Program-made: the position numbers and the translations under genes
Notes under the pieces: model-generated
Told to the model about the DNA's origin: nothing
The model's database searches: none
What the model saw: the letters and a program-made list of their open reading frames with translations, nothing else
Part shown: piece after piece, positions 44,710 to 54,643 of the stretch
How the letters are laid out: each line of letters opens with the position of its first letter
Position numbering within the stretch: position 1 is the first letter of the stretch
Assembly: GCA_036960175.1 (NCBI GenBank)
Contig: JBALWH010000009.1
Coordinates: 1-64,000, forward strand
Reading direction: 5' to 3'
DNA from: Motiliproteus sp036960175
GTDB lineage: Bacteria > Pseudomonadota > Gammaproteobacteria > Pseudomonadales > Balneatricaceae
DNA length: 64,000 bases

Positions 44710-47586
44710 TCAAGTGGCCACAATCACGCGTATTGCATCTAATCGTAACTGTGCTGATTCCAGATACTCCGCCAGTGCAACAGTCATGGTCTGCAGGTAC
44801 TCCAGCTCTTCGTTTCGAATATTTGGATTCACCTCTGCCAAGGCTTTCAGTCTTGCCATTTCAGTGCCCAGCACCTCTGACATATTAGTGATGGCAGTGT
44901 CGATCAAGGCTTGCTGCTGCTCCGAGGCGATACTTTCACTACGACGGATCAGTGCTGTCAGCTCCTCCCTGGCGTGACGAACAATAGCCGGTGCCTGGCC
45001 TTTGGCTACGCGCCTGGCCAACTTACTAATATGTTGGTCGCTGAGTATTTGAGAAAGATCATTACCCTCAGAATCGAGCAGCACTCTGACACAGGCGTGC
45101 GGCAGATAACGCTGTACCTGCAGTTTTTTGGGTGCTGGGCAATGCAGATTAAACACCGCCTCCAGCATCAGTGTGCCGGGCTTTATGGGGGGTAAATTAA
45201 TGGTACAAAGAGCGGTATTACCGAAATCACCATCGGCTATCATCTCCATGGCGCCACTCACCATAGGGTGCTCCCAGGTCAGAAACTGCATATCTTCACG
45301 ATGCAATGCCTGAGTACGGGAGTAGGTCGCTGTCATGCCGTCGTCTGCCAAACCAGGAAAACTATGAACATGCATATGATCCCCAGGTGCCAGTATCAGA
45401 GCGTTGGCGCTGTGATGGCTCTGGTCAACGCCAAACTGATCATAAACCCGCTCCATATACCCGGATAACTCCGCGTAATTGCTAACTTCGATCAGCGCAT
45501 CCAGCACCCGTTCTGCTTCTTCTGACTTACAGGAGTTTAATTCCAGCAGGCAGTCCCGGCCTTGTCGCATTGACTCCAATGCCGTTTCATTCAGCTGGTG
45601 CGTTTCATTCACCAACGCCGCCATTGCCGTCTGGTCCTCCATATGTTCCAGGCATTGGAAGAGGCGATCGGACAATGACTCAAACAAGCTATGACCCGCA
45701 GGAGAGGGAGTCAGAAAAGCGTTTAATCCTTCATGCAGCCAGTTCATCAGCCCTTGTTGCACGCTGTCCCGGTAATAAGGTACGTGGATGTGGACATCAC
45801 GCTGCTGGCCGATGCGATCCAGTCGACCAATACGTTGCTCTAGCAGATCAGGATTCAGCGGTAAATCAAACAACACCAGGTTATGAGAGAACTGGAAGTT
45901 ACGCCCTTCACTACCGATCTCCGAACAGACCAGAACCTGCGCGCCCTCCTCTCGCTCGGAGAAGTAGGCCGCAGCCCGGTCGCGGTTCACTAACGTCATG
46001 CCTTCATGGAAAACGGCGGAACGGACACCCACTCTTAGCCGCAGATGCTCTTCCAAGGTTTTTGCGGTACCGGCCTGAGCACAGATAATCAGGACTTTTT
46101 CTTTACCCTGCTGTTTTAGCCATTCACCCAACCAGCTAACCCGGGTATCGGTAACGAGCCATTGTTCTCCCAGCAAACGTTCTGGATGAAGTTTTTCAAT
46201 CAGCTCGGCCGATTGGGCCCGCTCGCGATAAAGCTCAGGTTGAGCCAGCGGATAGTCGCTTAGGTGTCGCTGTGGAAAACCACTGACGGCATTGCGAGTA
46301 TTCCGGAATAGCACTCGACCGGTACCATGGCGATCCAAGAGTTCATTAACTACTAGCGATATCGCGTGCTCGCTCTGTTCTGAGTTTTCTGCATGGGACA
46401 GCTGAGCCCGCAGAGTTCGCAGTGTTTCGGCTCCAAGGTATTCATTTATCTGTTCGGCAATCACCGAATTCTCTGCAACTTGGCTAACCCCGTCCTCAGC
46501 CATCAGACACTGGACTAGTTGATTCACCGGCCTGTAGCTAGCCTCTTCTTCGGTGAACTGTTCGAGATCAAAATAGCGGTCCGGATCCAATAGCCGTAGG
46601 CGCGCAAAATGACTTTCAACGCCTAGTTGTTCAGGCGTTGCGGTTAACAATAAGACCCCAGGAATGCACCGCGCCAGGCTTTCGATACACGCATACTCAG
46701 CACCAGCCTGATGATCGTGCCAGGTCAGATGATGAGCCTCATCAACCACGAGAAGATCCCATTTGCATTGTTGCGCCAGCGCACCTGCAGTCTCTGAGCC
46801 CGATAGGAATGACAAGCTGCAAAGTATTAACTGGGCGCTATCAAAAGGATTGGAGTCGTCAGACTCCTGCAAAGCCTCCAGTCGCTCATCATCCATAATC
46901 GAGAAATGCAGATTAAAGCGCCGTAACATTTCCACTAGCCACTGATGAACCAGACTGTCAGGCACCACGATTAAAACCCGTTCCGTCCGGCCACTGATTA
47001 ATTGCTGATGGATTATCAGTCCCGCTTCGATGGTTTTACCCAGTCCCACTTCATCAGCCAGCAGTACCCGAGGCGCGTGGCGCTGTGCAACCTGATGAGC
47101 AATGTAAAACTGATGAGGCAAGAGCTGAACCCGTGGCCCCAGCAACCCATAGGCATCACTTTGCTGCAGATTGTGACGATGATGCAGCGTATCCATGCGC
47201 AATTGATAACTGCTGTTTTTATCGATCTGGCCAGCAAACAATCGGTCCTGAGGCTTGTTGAACTGAACAAAGCTATTCAGATCAATCTCGTCCAAATTTT
47301 GATCCTGCCCCTCGTCATCAGTGCCAATATAGACAAAACAACCGTCTTTGATTTGCCGTTCCGCCACGGTAAAGGACAGTCCATTAGAACTCTGAACAAT
47401 TTCTCCGGCCTCATACTGAATTCTGCTCAGAGGCGCATTGCTGTGCGCATAGACCCGCTCTTCGCCCGCTGCGGGAAAAATAATGGTTACTCGGCGATTC
47501 TCAGCACTAGCAACAATACCTAAGCCCAGATTGGACTCTGTATCACTGACCCAGCGTTGGCCAGGAACAAACACAGTGGTTGTCAA
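44710..47586 (-). CDS. rapA: RNA polymerase-associated ATPase RapA
   Basis: 958 residues, close to the 968 of E. coli. N-terminal Tudor-like domains (FVPGQRWVSDTESNLGLG), Swi2/Snf2 helicase with Walker A ADEVGLGKTIEAGLI and DEAH box VVDEAHHL, motif VI EQRIGRLDRIGQ, and the family-specific C-terminal region. RapA binds core RNA polymerase and helps recycle it after transcription. Confidence 0.94.
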   Translation of the reverse strand: MTTTVFVPGQRWVSDTESNLGLGIVASAENRRVTIIFPAAGEERVYAHSNAPLSRIQYEAGEIVQSSNGLSFTVAERQIKDGCFVYIGTDDEGQDQNLDEIDLNSFVQFNKPQDRLFAGQIDKNSSYQLRMDTLHHRHNLQQSDAYGLLGPRVQLLPHQFYIAHQVAQRHAPRVLLADEVGLGKTIEAGLIIHQQLISGRTERVLIVVPDSLVHQWLVEMLRRFNLHFSIMDDERLEALQESDDSNPFDSAQLILCSLSFLSGSETAGALAQQCKWDLLVVDEAHHLTWHDHQAGAEYACIESLARCIPGVLLLTATPEQLGVESHFARLRLLDPDRYFDLEQFTEEEASYRPVNQLVQCLMAEDGVSQVAENSVIAEQINEYLGAETLRTLRAQLSHAENSEQSEHAISLVVNELLDRHGTGRVLFRNTRNAVSGFPQRHLSDYPLAQPELYRERAQSAELIEKLHPERLLGEQWLVTDTRVSWLGEWLKQQGKEKVLIICAQAGTAKTLEEHLRLRVGVRSAVFHEGMTLVNRDRAAAYFSEREEGAQVLVCSEIGSEGRNFQFSHNLVLFDLPLNPDLLEQRIGRLDRIGQQRDVHIHVPYYRDSVQQGLMNWLHEGLNAFLTPSPAGHSLFESLSDRLFQCLEHMEDQTAMAALVNETHQLNETALESMRQGRDCLLELNSCKSEEAERVLDALIEVSNYAELSGYMERVYDQFGVDQSHHSANALILAPGDHMHVHSFPGLADDGMTATYSRTQALHREDMQFLTWEHPMVSGAMEMIADGDFGNTALCTINLPPIKPGTLMLEAVFNLHCPAPKKLQVQRYLPHACVRVLLDSEGNDLSQILSDQHISKLARRVAKGQAPAIVRHAREELTALIRRSESIASEQQQALIDTAITNMSEVLGTEMARLKALAEVNPNIRNEELEYLQTMTVALAEYLESAQLRLDAIRVIVAT

Positions 47587-47688
47587 TTTTTGTATCTCTC
47601 TTAACTAATGGGGGTGCATTAAAGAATAAGCGAAGAATCACCATACTGCCTGAATCTTCGCTATTTGTTAGATAGTTTATTGGCGCGG

Positions 47689-48150
47689 TTAGTCCTGCTG
47701 CCAACGCTCGGCAGACTCTAGATCCGATTCTTTTTGTTCGACCCACTGATTATGTTTCTGAGTCTTTTCCTTTTTCCAAAAAGGCGCATCTTTTTTCAGA
47801 TAATCCATGATGAACTGGCAGGCGGCAAAGGAATCTCCGCGGTGGGCACTGCTGGTTGCCACAAAGACAATCTGATCTCGAGGGCGCAAGCGACCAACCC
47901 GATGGATTATTCTCACATCCAGCAGCTGCCAACGCACGCGGGCCTGATCAACGATAACAGCCAGGCTTTTTTCGGTCATACCCGGATAGTGTTCCAGAAA
48001 CATCTCCTGCAACGAATCCTCTTCCAGGTCACGAACTAAGCCTGTGAAAGTAGCAATGGCTCCCACTTTACCCTCAGCATCGCGCATCTCTGCACTTTCG
48101 GCGCTGATATCAAAGTCTTCCGTCTGGATCTTTATATAGGTGGACGCCAC
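47689..48150 (-). CDS. moaE: Molybdopterin synthase catalytic subunit MoaE
   Basis: 153 residues with VGAIATFTGLVRD, the LEHYPGMTEK segment, VRIIHRVGRLRPRDQIVFVATSS and the catalytic lysine region KKDAPFWKKE. With MoaD it adds sulfur to precursor Z in molybdenum-cofactor synthesis. No moaD or other moa gene is adjacent here. The cofactor is needed by the oxidoreductase at 8529-11126. Confidence 0.93.
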   Translation of the reverse strand: MASTYIKIQTEDFDISAESAEMRDAEGKVGAIATFTGLVRDLEEDSLQEMFLEHYPGMTEKSLAVIVDQARVRWQLLDVRIIHRVGRLRPRDQIVFVATSSAHRGDSFAACQFIMDYLKKDAPFWKKEKTQKHNQWVEQKESDLESAERWQQD

Positions 48151-48331
48151 TGCACAACTCCGTCGTCGAATAGGATAATGAATTGTAACAATTGCTTAGA
48201 CCAACTTGCATCACCGAAATCATCTTAATCACCTATTGGTAAGCACGCTTTAGCAGAGATGTTGTTCAACACTATTGGGCGTAACGCCCTGATGGGATAA
48301 ACTATCCGACCTGTTTTATAGAGGAATCATT

Positions 48332-48772
48332 ATGTGCTGGAAGCCCCACGCAACAGTTGCCTGCATAATAGAGGACAAAGGGCGCTTTCTATTTGTTGAA
48401 GAATACAGCAACGGAAAACGCGTTCTCAACCAACCGGCCGGGCATCTAGAAGCCAATGAAACGCTGGTCGAAGGCGTCATGCGGGAAGTACTGGAAGAAA
48501 CCCGCTGGCAGGTAGAAATCACCGACCTACTGGGCATGTATATTTACACTCCGCCGCATAAAAACAGTACTTACCATCGCACCTGTTTCGTAGGCAGACC
48601 GGTTAAAGAAGAAACCGAACGGGAGCTCGATAAAGATATCATCCGTACCTTGTGGCTTAGCTATGAAGAACTACAGGCAGAAGTTGAACGCCTGCGCAGC
48701 CCCATGGTGCTGAAAGCTCTAGAGGACTATCTGCAAGGTAAGCGCTATCCTTTGGAATATATTCAGGAGTAA
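48332..48772 (+). CDS. nudJ: Nudix phosphatase NudJ
   Basis: 146 residues with a complete Nudix box (GHLEANETLVEGVMREVLEE, then T). The start MCWKPHATVACIIEDKGRFL and the surrounding gene order match NudJ, which hydrolyses thiamin pyrophosphate precursors and nucleoside triphosphates. First gene of the conserved nudJ-mnmA-hflD-purB run. Confidence 0.9.
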   Translation: MCWKPHATVACIIEDKGRFLFVEEYSNGKRVLNQPAGHLEANETLVEGVMREVLEETRWQVEITDLLGMYIYTPPHKNSTYHRTCFVGRPVKEETERELDKDIIRTLWLSYEELQAEVERLRSPMVLKALEDYLQGKRYPLEYIQE

Positions 48773-48859
48773 TGGGCCGCGCTGATTGCACTGACCTAAT
48801 TATCTCAGCACCACTTTGGCCCGTTAACCCCAGCATTGATCATTAAAAGCAGTTCGCCC

Positions 48860-49984
48860 ATGACTACCGCAACAGAAAACAACACCCAGACCAAAGTCAT
48901 CGTCGGCATGTCCGGCGGTGTTGACTCCTCCGTATCGGCCTTACTGTTGCAACAGCAGGGTTACCTGGTCGAAGGTCTGTTTATGAAAAACTGGGATGAG
49001 GACGACGGTACCGATTACTGCACCGCCAAAGACGACCTCGCTGATGCCCAAGCGATATGTGACAAACTCGGCCTGAAACTGCATACCGCAAACTTTGCCG
49101 CTGAGTACTGGGACAATGTGTTTGAACATTTTCTCAGCGAATACAAAGCGGGCCGCACCCCTAATCCAGATATTCTGTGCAACAAAGAGATCAAATTTAA
49201 AGCGTTTCTGGAATACGCCAAAGTGCTCGGCGCCGACTATATAGCAACAGGGCACTATGTCCGCAGACGACAAGACGATGAGCACTGTTCTCTGCTACGC
49301 GGACTGGATGCTAATAAAGACCAGAGTTATTTCTTGCATGCGGTTGGCGAAGCTGAAATTGCCCAGACACTGTTTCCAGTCGGCGAACTGGAGAAACCCG
49401 AAGTTCGACAGATCGCCGAAACCCATGGACTGATCACACATGACAAAAAAGACAGCACCGGCATCTGTTTTATCGGCGAGCGCCGCTTCAAAGACTTCCT
49501 GCAGCAGTATCTGCCGGCTCAGCCCGGTGTTATCGAAACCCCCGAAGGCATAGTAATTGGCAAACATCAGGGGTTGATGTACCACACCATTGGCCAACGC
49601 CAGGGGCTTGGCATCGGCGGCTTGACTGATTTCCCAGATCAGCCCTGGTATGTCGCGGGTAAAGATCTGCAACGCAATGTACTGATTGCCGTACAAGGCA
49701 AGCAGCACTCATTACTGTTTAGCCGGATGCTGATAACCGATCAGGTAGACTGGGTCGATGGCCAAGGACCACAGCAGCTACCCTACGAATGCACCGCCAA
49801 AACTCGCTACCGTCAAGATGATCAGGACTGCCGTATTGAAACCAATCCCGAAGGCGGTTATCAGGTTTGGTTTAACGAGCCGCAAAGGGCCGTAACCCCT
49901 GGCCAGTCAGTGGTATTTTATAGTGATCAGTGTTGCCTCGGTGGCGGCATTATCGAACAGACTTTCCGTGACGACCAACTCTAA
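48860..49984 (+). CDS. mnmA: tRNA-specific 2-thiouridylase MnmA
   Basis: 374 residues from ATG 48860; an in-frame TTG at 48836 is not needed. PP-loop VGMSGGVDSSVSA, the NPDILCNKEIKF cysteine and TGICFIGERRF cysteine are all present, as required for the relay that puts sulfur on U34 of Lys, Glu and Gln tRNAs. It is followed 11 bp later by hflD. Confidence 0.95.
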   Translation: MTTATENNTQTKVIVGMSGGVDSSVSALLLQQQGYLVEGLFMKNWDEDDGTDYCTAKDDLADAQAICDKLGLKLHTANFAAEYWDNVFEHFLSEYKAGRTPNPDILCNKEIKFKAFLEYAKVLGADYIATGHYVRRRQDDEHCSLLRGLDANKDQSYFLHAVGEAEIAQTLFPVGELEKPEVRQIAETHGLITHDKKDSTGICFIGERRFKDFLQQYLPAQPGVIETPEGIVIGKHQGLMYHTIGQRQGLGIGGLTDFPDQPWYVAGKDLQRNVLIAVQGKQHSLLFSRMLITDQVDWVDGQGPQQLPYECTAKTRYRQDDQDCRIETNPEGGYQVWFNEPQRAVTPGQSVVFYSDQCCLGGGIIEQTFRDDQL

Positions 49985-49995
49985 GGAGAAGCGCC

Positions 49996-50682
49996 TTGTC
50001 AGGTACTTATGAAGAACAGGCCATCGCCTTAGCCGGAGTATTTCAAGCTGCGGCCCTGGTCGATCAGATCGCCAAACGGGGACTCATCCCACAAAACAGT
50101 TTTGAAACATCGATAAATAGTATCTTTGTTACTTCCCCAAAGGCTACTGAAGATGTCTTCGGTGGTGTCAGGGAGCTACCTTTCAATCTGAACATGGGGT
50201 TGAAAAACTTACTCGACCTGGCTGAAAAACGAGATCAGTCGAAAGATATCACCCGCTACGCCTTAAGCATGCTGCATCTGGAAAACCGCTTAAGCAAGCA
50301 ACCAGGAATGCTGGATGAACTCAGCAACGGATTGGATAAAATTCGTGATAAAGCTCGCTACTTTCAAGAAACAGCGAACAGCGATTTTAGCAACGAGTCT
50401 GTAGAACCGAGCGATAGCCGCTACTGCCATCCCAATGTTATCGCGGCAACAGCAGGACTCTACCAGGACACCATCAGCACCTTCAGTTTCCGGATACAGG
50501 TAACCGGGGAGCCCCGTCACCTGCAAAACACCGACAATGCCAACAAAGTCAGAGCCTTGCTGCTGGCTGGAATTAGATCGGCGATTTTGTGGAGACAAAT
50601 GGGCGGGCGGCGCTGGCAACTACTGCTGTTTAAATCCCGGGTTGGAAAAGCAGCCAGAAATATTCTTAATACCAGCCACTGA
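49996..50682 (+). CDS. hflD: High-frequency lysogenization protein HflD homologue
   Basis: 228 residues starting at TTG, with a strong AAGGAG seven bases upstream. The family begins EEQAIALAGVFQAAALVDQIAKRG, and most of the protein is helical. HflD is a peripheral membrane protein between mnmA and purB in many gammaproteobacteria; in E. coli it affects lambda CII. Slightly longer than the E. coli protein (213). Confidence 0.88.
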   Translation: MSGTYEEQAIALAGVFQAAALVDQIAKRGLIPQNSFETSINSIFVTSPKATEDVFGGVRELPFNLNMGLKNLLDLAEKRDQSKDITRYALSMLHLENRLSKQPGMLDELSNGLDKIRDKARYFQETANSDFSNESVEPSDSRYCHPNVIAATAGLYQDTISTFSFRIQVTGEPRHLQNTDNANKVRALLLAGIRSAILWRQMGGRRWQLLLFKSRVGKAARNILNTSH

Positions 50683-50722
50683 TCACTGAGCGCACACTTG
50701 GTTCGCTTTATGCTGCTCATTG

Positions 50723-50738
50723 GTACATATTAATGTAC
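50723..50738. promoter_or_regulatory. 16-bp palindrome over the putative purB -10 region
   Basis: GTACATATTAATGTAC is a perfect inverted repeat. Its right arm overlaps a -10-like TACAAT (50736-50741), about 65 bp upstream of the purB start. It does not resemble the PurR operator. A repressor bound here would block the promoter. Confidence 0.45.
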
Positions 50739-50805
50739 AATTTGCGCTCTGTTTTTTAGCCTGAATCTAATTGATTCCAAACTATTTGATGAAGTGAGAG
50801 TATCC

Positions 50806-52173
50806 ATGGAGCTTTCCGCGCTGACAGCCGTTTCTCCTGTAGACGGTCGCTACGGCAGCAAGACTGCTGAATTACGTTCTATTTACAGTGAATTTGGCCT
50901 GATCCGTTTCCGGGTTGAAGTAGAAATCCGCTGGTTGCAGCAGCTGGCCGAACATCCTCAGGTTGAAGAAGTCCCAGCTTTTAGTGCTGAAGCCAACGCC
51001 ATTCTGGATCGCATTGTCAGTGACTTTAATGAAACCGGCGCTCTGCGAGTGAAGGAAATTGAAAGCACGACCAACCACGATGTTAAAGCCGTGGAATACT
51101 TCATCAAAGAGCAGCTCGAAGGGAACGACGAGCTCAATAAAGTCAGCGAGTTTGTCCATTTCGCCTGCACCTCCGAAGATATCAACAACCTGTCCCACGC
51201 GTTAATGCTAAACGCTGGCCGCGATCAGGTCATGGTTCCGCAGATGGAACAGATTATCGACGCTATCTGCAAGCTGGCTCATGAGTTTGCCGCGCAGCCA
51301 ATGCTATCCCGCACCCATGGCCAGACAGCCACTCCTACTACCCTGGGCAAAGAGATGGCCAACGTCGCGGCTCGTCTCAAACGCCAGGTACAACAGGTTA
51401 AAGCAGTCGAATCACTGGGTAAAATCAATGGCGCCGTCGGTAACTACAACGCCCATATGTGTGCTTACCCAGAAATCGACTGGCAGGCCAATGCCGAAAC
51501 TTTTGTGAAACGACTGGGCCTTGCGTGGAACCCTTACACCACCCAAATCGAACCCCATGACTACATCGCGGAACTGTTTGATGCTGTTGCTCGTTTCAAC
51601 ACCATTCTGCTGGATTTTGATCGTGATATCTGGGGCTATATTTCTCAAGGCTACTTCAAGCAAAGAACGATCGCTGGCGAAGTAGGTTCATCGACCATGC
51701 CGCATAAAGTCAACCCAATCGACTTTGAAAACTCTGAAGGTAACCTCGGTCTCGCCAACGCCATCCTAGCTCACCTGGCAAGCAAGCTTCCCCTTTCTCG
51801 CTGGCAGCGTGACCTCACCGACTCCACCGTTTTGAGAAATCTGGGCGTTGGTTTCGGCCATAGCATCATTGCTTATCAATCCAGCCTCAAAGGTATCAGC
51901 AAACTGGAAGTCAACGCCCAACGCCTGGACGATGACTTAGACAGCAGCTGGGAAGTGTTGGCAGAACCGATCCAAACCGTGATGCGCCGTTATGGTATCG
52001 ATCAGCCTTACGAAAAACTGAAGGCTCTTACTCGCGGCAAGACCATCAACAAAGAAACTCTGGCAGCATTCGTTGATACCTTGGATATGCCTGAAGACGC
52101 TAAAACCGAACTTAAGGCCCTGACTCCACAGACCTACGTCGGTAACGCAGCCGCTCAGGCCAAAGCCATCTAA
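50806..52173 (+). CDS. purB: Adenylosuccinate lyase
   Basis: 455 residues from ATG 50806. Fumarase-superfamily signature GSSTMPHKVNPIDFENSEGN, with the flexible catalytic loop before it, plus TSEDINN and RTHGQTATPTTLG. It acts twice in purine synthesis, releasing fumarate from SAICAR and from adenylosuccinate. A clear terminator follows. Confidence 0.95.
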   Translation: MELSALTAVSPVDGRYGSKTAELRSIYSEFGLIRFRVEVEIRWLQQLAEHPQVEEVPAFSAEANAILDRIVSDFNETGALRVKEIESTTNHDVKAVEYFIKEQLEGNDELNKVSEFVHFACTSEDINNLSHALMLNAGRDQVMVPQMEQIIDAICKLAHEFAAQPMLSRTHGQTATPTTLGKEMANVAARLKRQVQQVKAVESLGKINGAVGNYNAHMCAYPEIDWQANAETFVKRLGLAWNPYTTQIEPHDYIAELFDAVARFNTILLDFDRDIWGYISQGYFKQRTIAGEVGSSTMPHKVNPIDFENSEGNLGLANAILAHLASKLPLSRWQRDLTDSTVLRNLGVGFGHSIIAYQSSLKGISKLEVNAQRLDDDLDSSWEVLAEPIQTVMRRYGIDQPYEKLKALTRGKTINKETLAAFVDTLDMPEDAKTELKALTPQTYVGNAAAQAKAI

Positions 52174-52196
52174 GTTCGCCTTGGCAACTCTACTCA

Positions 52197-52216
52197 AGGG
52201 GGCGCTTTCGCCCCCT
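52197..52216 (+). terminator. Rho-independent terminator of purB
   Basis: GGGGGCG-CTTT-CGCCCCC stem followed by TCTCTATTTATT. It lies 24 bp after the purB stop and immediately before the next gene, which therefore probably has its own promoter or partial read-through. Confidence 0.75.
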
Positions 52217-52235
52217 CTCTATTTATTCAGCAATC

Positions 52236-53117
52236 ATGACAATTCTTAATACCTCTGACGGCACCGACCTACACTACCTTACCCGGGACGCTGAAAATCC
52301 TTCTGGCGCAACGGTAATATTCCTCCATGGATGGTGTTCAAACGCCCTGGAGTGGTTACCCTTTGCAGAATCCCTCCCGCAACAACAGCGAGCTATTTGC
52401 TGGAACGCTCGTGGCCATGGTTCCGCAAAGATCACAGAGGAGGCCCCTGTATCATTGCAACGGATGGCTGAAGACCTACATGAGCTGATCGCTAAGGAAG
52501 CGCCCCAAGGGGCCGTAGTCGTTGCCCATTCAATGGGAGCGCTTACCGTATGGCGCTACATTCAAAGCTACGGTTGCGAGCAGATTAAAGGACTGGTTAT
52601 CATCGACCAGAGCCCTAAACTACTGACTGACGATCAATGGCAACATGGCGTCTTTGGGAAATTCGAGCAGGCAGACAATCAGCAGTTTTGCCAACAACTT
52701 GACCATGACTTCGCGGATGCCGTTATTCGTCTCATCTGCGGCCGATTAAAAGATGCCTCAGACAGCCTACCCGACAGCAAATACTTTCAGCGTCTGCGGG
52801 AATACCTGGGATTATTGCCTGGCCCGAAACTGACCGAGTGCTGGCAAAGCCTGTGTGACGCCGATCTCAGATCGGTGATGGCCATGATCACGTCCCCGAC
52901 CCTTTTACTCTATGGGGATCGCAGCCAATTCTACGGTCCCGAACTGGCTGGCTGGGTCCACCGCCAAATCAATGGAAGTCAGCTAATCCGTTACAGCGAA
53001 GCGGATCACTCCCCACACATTGCTGAGCGAGAACGCTTTATTTCCGACCTTAACTCGTTTACCAACCAAATATCCGGCAATCTAAACATCCAGCCTGAAT
53101 CCTTAGCTATTGGGTAG
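52236..53117 (+). CDS. Alpha/beta-hydrolase fold protein
   Basis: 293 residues. Oxyanion segment FLHGWCSNALEWL, nucleophile elbow VAHSMGALT (Ser about residue 97), late acid in LLYGDRSQFYG and catalytic His in EADHSPHI. Resembles non-haem haloperoxidase/esterase-type hydrolases; no signal peptide. It ends 4 bp before trmJ and is likely cotranscribed. Confidence 0.82.
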   Translation: MTILNTSDGTDLHYLTRDAENPSGATVIFLHGWCSNALEWLPFAESLPQQQRAICWNARGHGSAKITEEAPVSLQRMAEDLHELIAKEAPQGAVVVAHSMGALTVWRYIQSYGCEQIKGLVIIDQSPKLLTDDQWQHGVFGKFEQADNQQFCQQLDHDFADAVIRLICGRLKDASDSLPDSKYFQRLREYLGLLPGPKLTECWQSLCDADLRSVMAMITSPTLLLYGDRSQFYGPELAGWVHRQINGSQLIRYSEADHSPHIAERERFISDLNSFTNQISGNLNIQPESLAIG

Positions 53118-53121
53118 CCCT

Positions 53122-53847
53122 ATGCTCAGCAATATACGCATTGTACTGATAAACACCTTTCACCCCGGTAATATCGGTGCAGCAGCTAGAGCCATGAAAA
53201 ACATGGGCCTAAGCAAGTTGTATCTGGTCGATCCCAAGGAATACCCTCACCCAGAGGCTGAATCCAGAGCCGCCGGCGCCAAAGATCTGTTGGAAAACAC
53301 CATTGTGATAGAAACGCTGGAACAGGCCATCAAAGATTGCTCTCTAGTGATTGGTACCAGCGCCCGCAGCCGCAGCTTTCCCTGGCCCATGCTGGATGCC
53401 CGAAGCTGTGCCGAGAAAGCATTGACGGAGGCTGACAACAGTCAGATCGCCATCATCTTTGGACGAGAGCGCATGGGGTTACACAACGACGAGCTAATGC
53501 AGTGCAACTTTCACCTGGCCATTCCAGCGGACCCCGACTATCCGGTTATGAACGTCAGCGCAGCAGTGCAGGTAGTTTGTTATGAGCTGTGGCTAGCCAG
53601 TCAAAATTCAGACTCGGCAACAACACCCATCAGTAGCGATACGGCCTACCCCAGTAACGATGATATGAACCGTTTTTACGGACACCTTGAAGACACCCTC
53701 AGACAGATAGATTTTATAGTGCCCCAGCATGAAGGAAAGGTCATGACTAAGCTTAAGCGCTTTTTTAACCGCGGCCGACCAGAGCAAGTGGAGCTAAACA
53801 TGCTGCGAGGGGTGTTATCGGCCATCCAGCGCAAATTTCCCAGATAG
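53122..53847 (+). CDS. trmJ: tRNA (cytidine/uridine-32-2'-O)-methyltransferase TrmJ
   Basis: 241 residues from ATG 53122. SpoU/TrmH motifs: NTFHPGNIGAAARAMKNMG, IIFGRERMGL, and IPADPDYPVMNVSAAVQVVCYEL near the knot. The C-terminal extension (FNRGRPEQVELNMLRGVL) is the TrmJ-specific part. It methylates the ribose of residue 32 in several tRNAs. A weak ACCGAG...CTCGGT hairpin follows. Confidence 0.92.
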   Translation: MLSNIRIVLINTFHPGNIGAAARAMKNMGLSKLYLVDPKEYPHPEAESRAAGAKDLLENTIVIETLEQAIKDCSLVIGTSARSRSFPWPMLDARSCAEKALTEADNSQIAIIFGRERMGLHNDELMQCNFHLAIPADPDYPVMNVSAAVQVVCYELWLASQNSDSATTPISSDTAYPSNDDMNRFYGHLEDTLRQIDFIVPQHEGKVMTKLKRFFNRGRPEQVELNMLRGVLSAIQRKFPR

Positions 53848-54399
53848 CATCAACACCGAGACCTAAAACTCGGTACACAAATCCAACTAAAACCAACCGG
53901 ATTCGATCGTTAGCCGTTTTGTAGCCAGAAACACTTATATCTTTTATGCATTAAAACAGCGATCAATATGGTTGTAATAGCTTGTAAAAACTGATTTATC
54001 TCACTTTTCCTGAAAAAAGTCACTAATCTGGACTCACCAAAACCCCTTAAAATCACTGCCTTATGCTGCTTCTAAGCATGATTTTCTATGTAGTATTTTT
54101 ACATAAATATCTATTAGTGCGATCTAGTAAAACTACGTCGCGCTGCCATGCACAACATACACTTTGACAGCGCTTCAGATCAACGTCATGCTGCACAGCA
54201 ACAAATGCTTTCATGAACTAATATTTCTTAAACATATCAATCACATGGTGTTTAAATTTTATTTTCACAGGCAGATTTTAAAGGCGTTAAATGAGTCCGA
54301 TATTTATGGAGCTTTTATTCGAGAGCACTCCCTGCACTGGCTTATCTAGTGCTTTTTAGATACAAAATATTCTGATTTGTCAGTAGCGCTTAAGTAAAA

Positions 54400-54520
54400 A
54401 AATTGCCAAAAAGCAGCAGTGCTGATGGCCACAAAATTTCAAATTGACCCTTTCCGTTCTGGACCGTCCTAGCGGTCCTCCTTTGAGGTTCTTTGGGCAA
54501 CCAAAGAACCTCTTTTTTTA
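54400..54520 (+). ncRNA. Candidate small RNA ending in a strong terminator
   Basis: Two hairpins stand in series: GGACCG-TCCTAG-CGGTCC (54461-54478) and a perfect 12-bp stem GAGGTTCTTTGG-GCAA-CCAAAGAACCTC (54485-54512), followed by seven T. The nearest upstream gene ends at 53847, 640 bp away, and no open frame precedes the terminator, so a short stand-alone transcript is likely. The 5' end is a guess. The rest of the 53848-54643 gap is AT-rich and shows no gene. Confidence 0.45.
54485..54519 (+). terminator. Rho-independent terminator
   Basis: A 12-bp perfect stem with a GCAA tetraloop and a run of seven T. One of the strongest terminators in the window. Confidence 0.85.
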
Positions 54521-54643
54521 TTTTCATATAAGTACACCATTCCCGCACCTGTCTGTTGCAGCGCTATCAACGATTGATAATAATAGGCAACCAACGGCAC
54601 GACTCTCGTTAATCATTAGTTTCTGGACTTTGACATAATAATA

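Noticed and set aside
45570..46088. 172-codon plus-strand frame
   Set aside because: It lies entirely within rapA on the opposite strand and is a shadow frame.
54164..54349. 61-codon plus-strand frame
   Set aside because: AT-rich intergenic sequence, no ribosome-binding site, no recognisable protein features.
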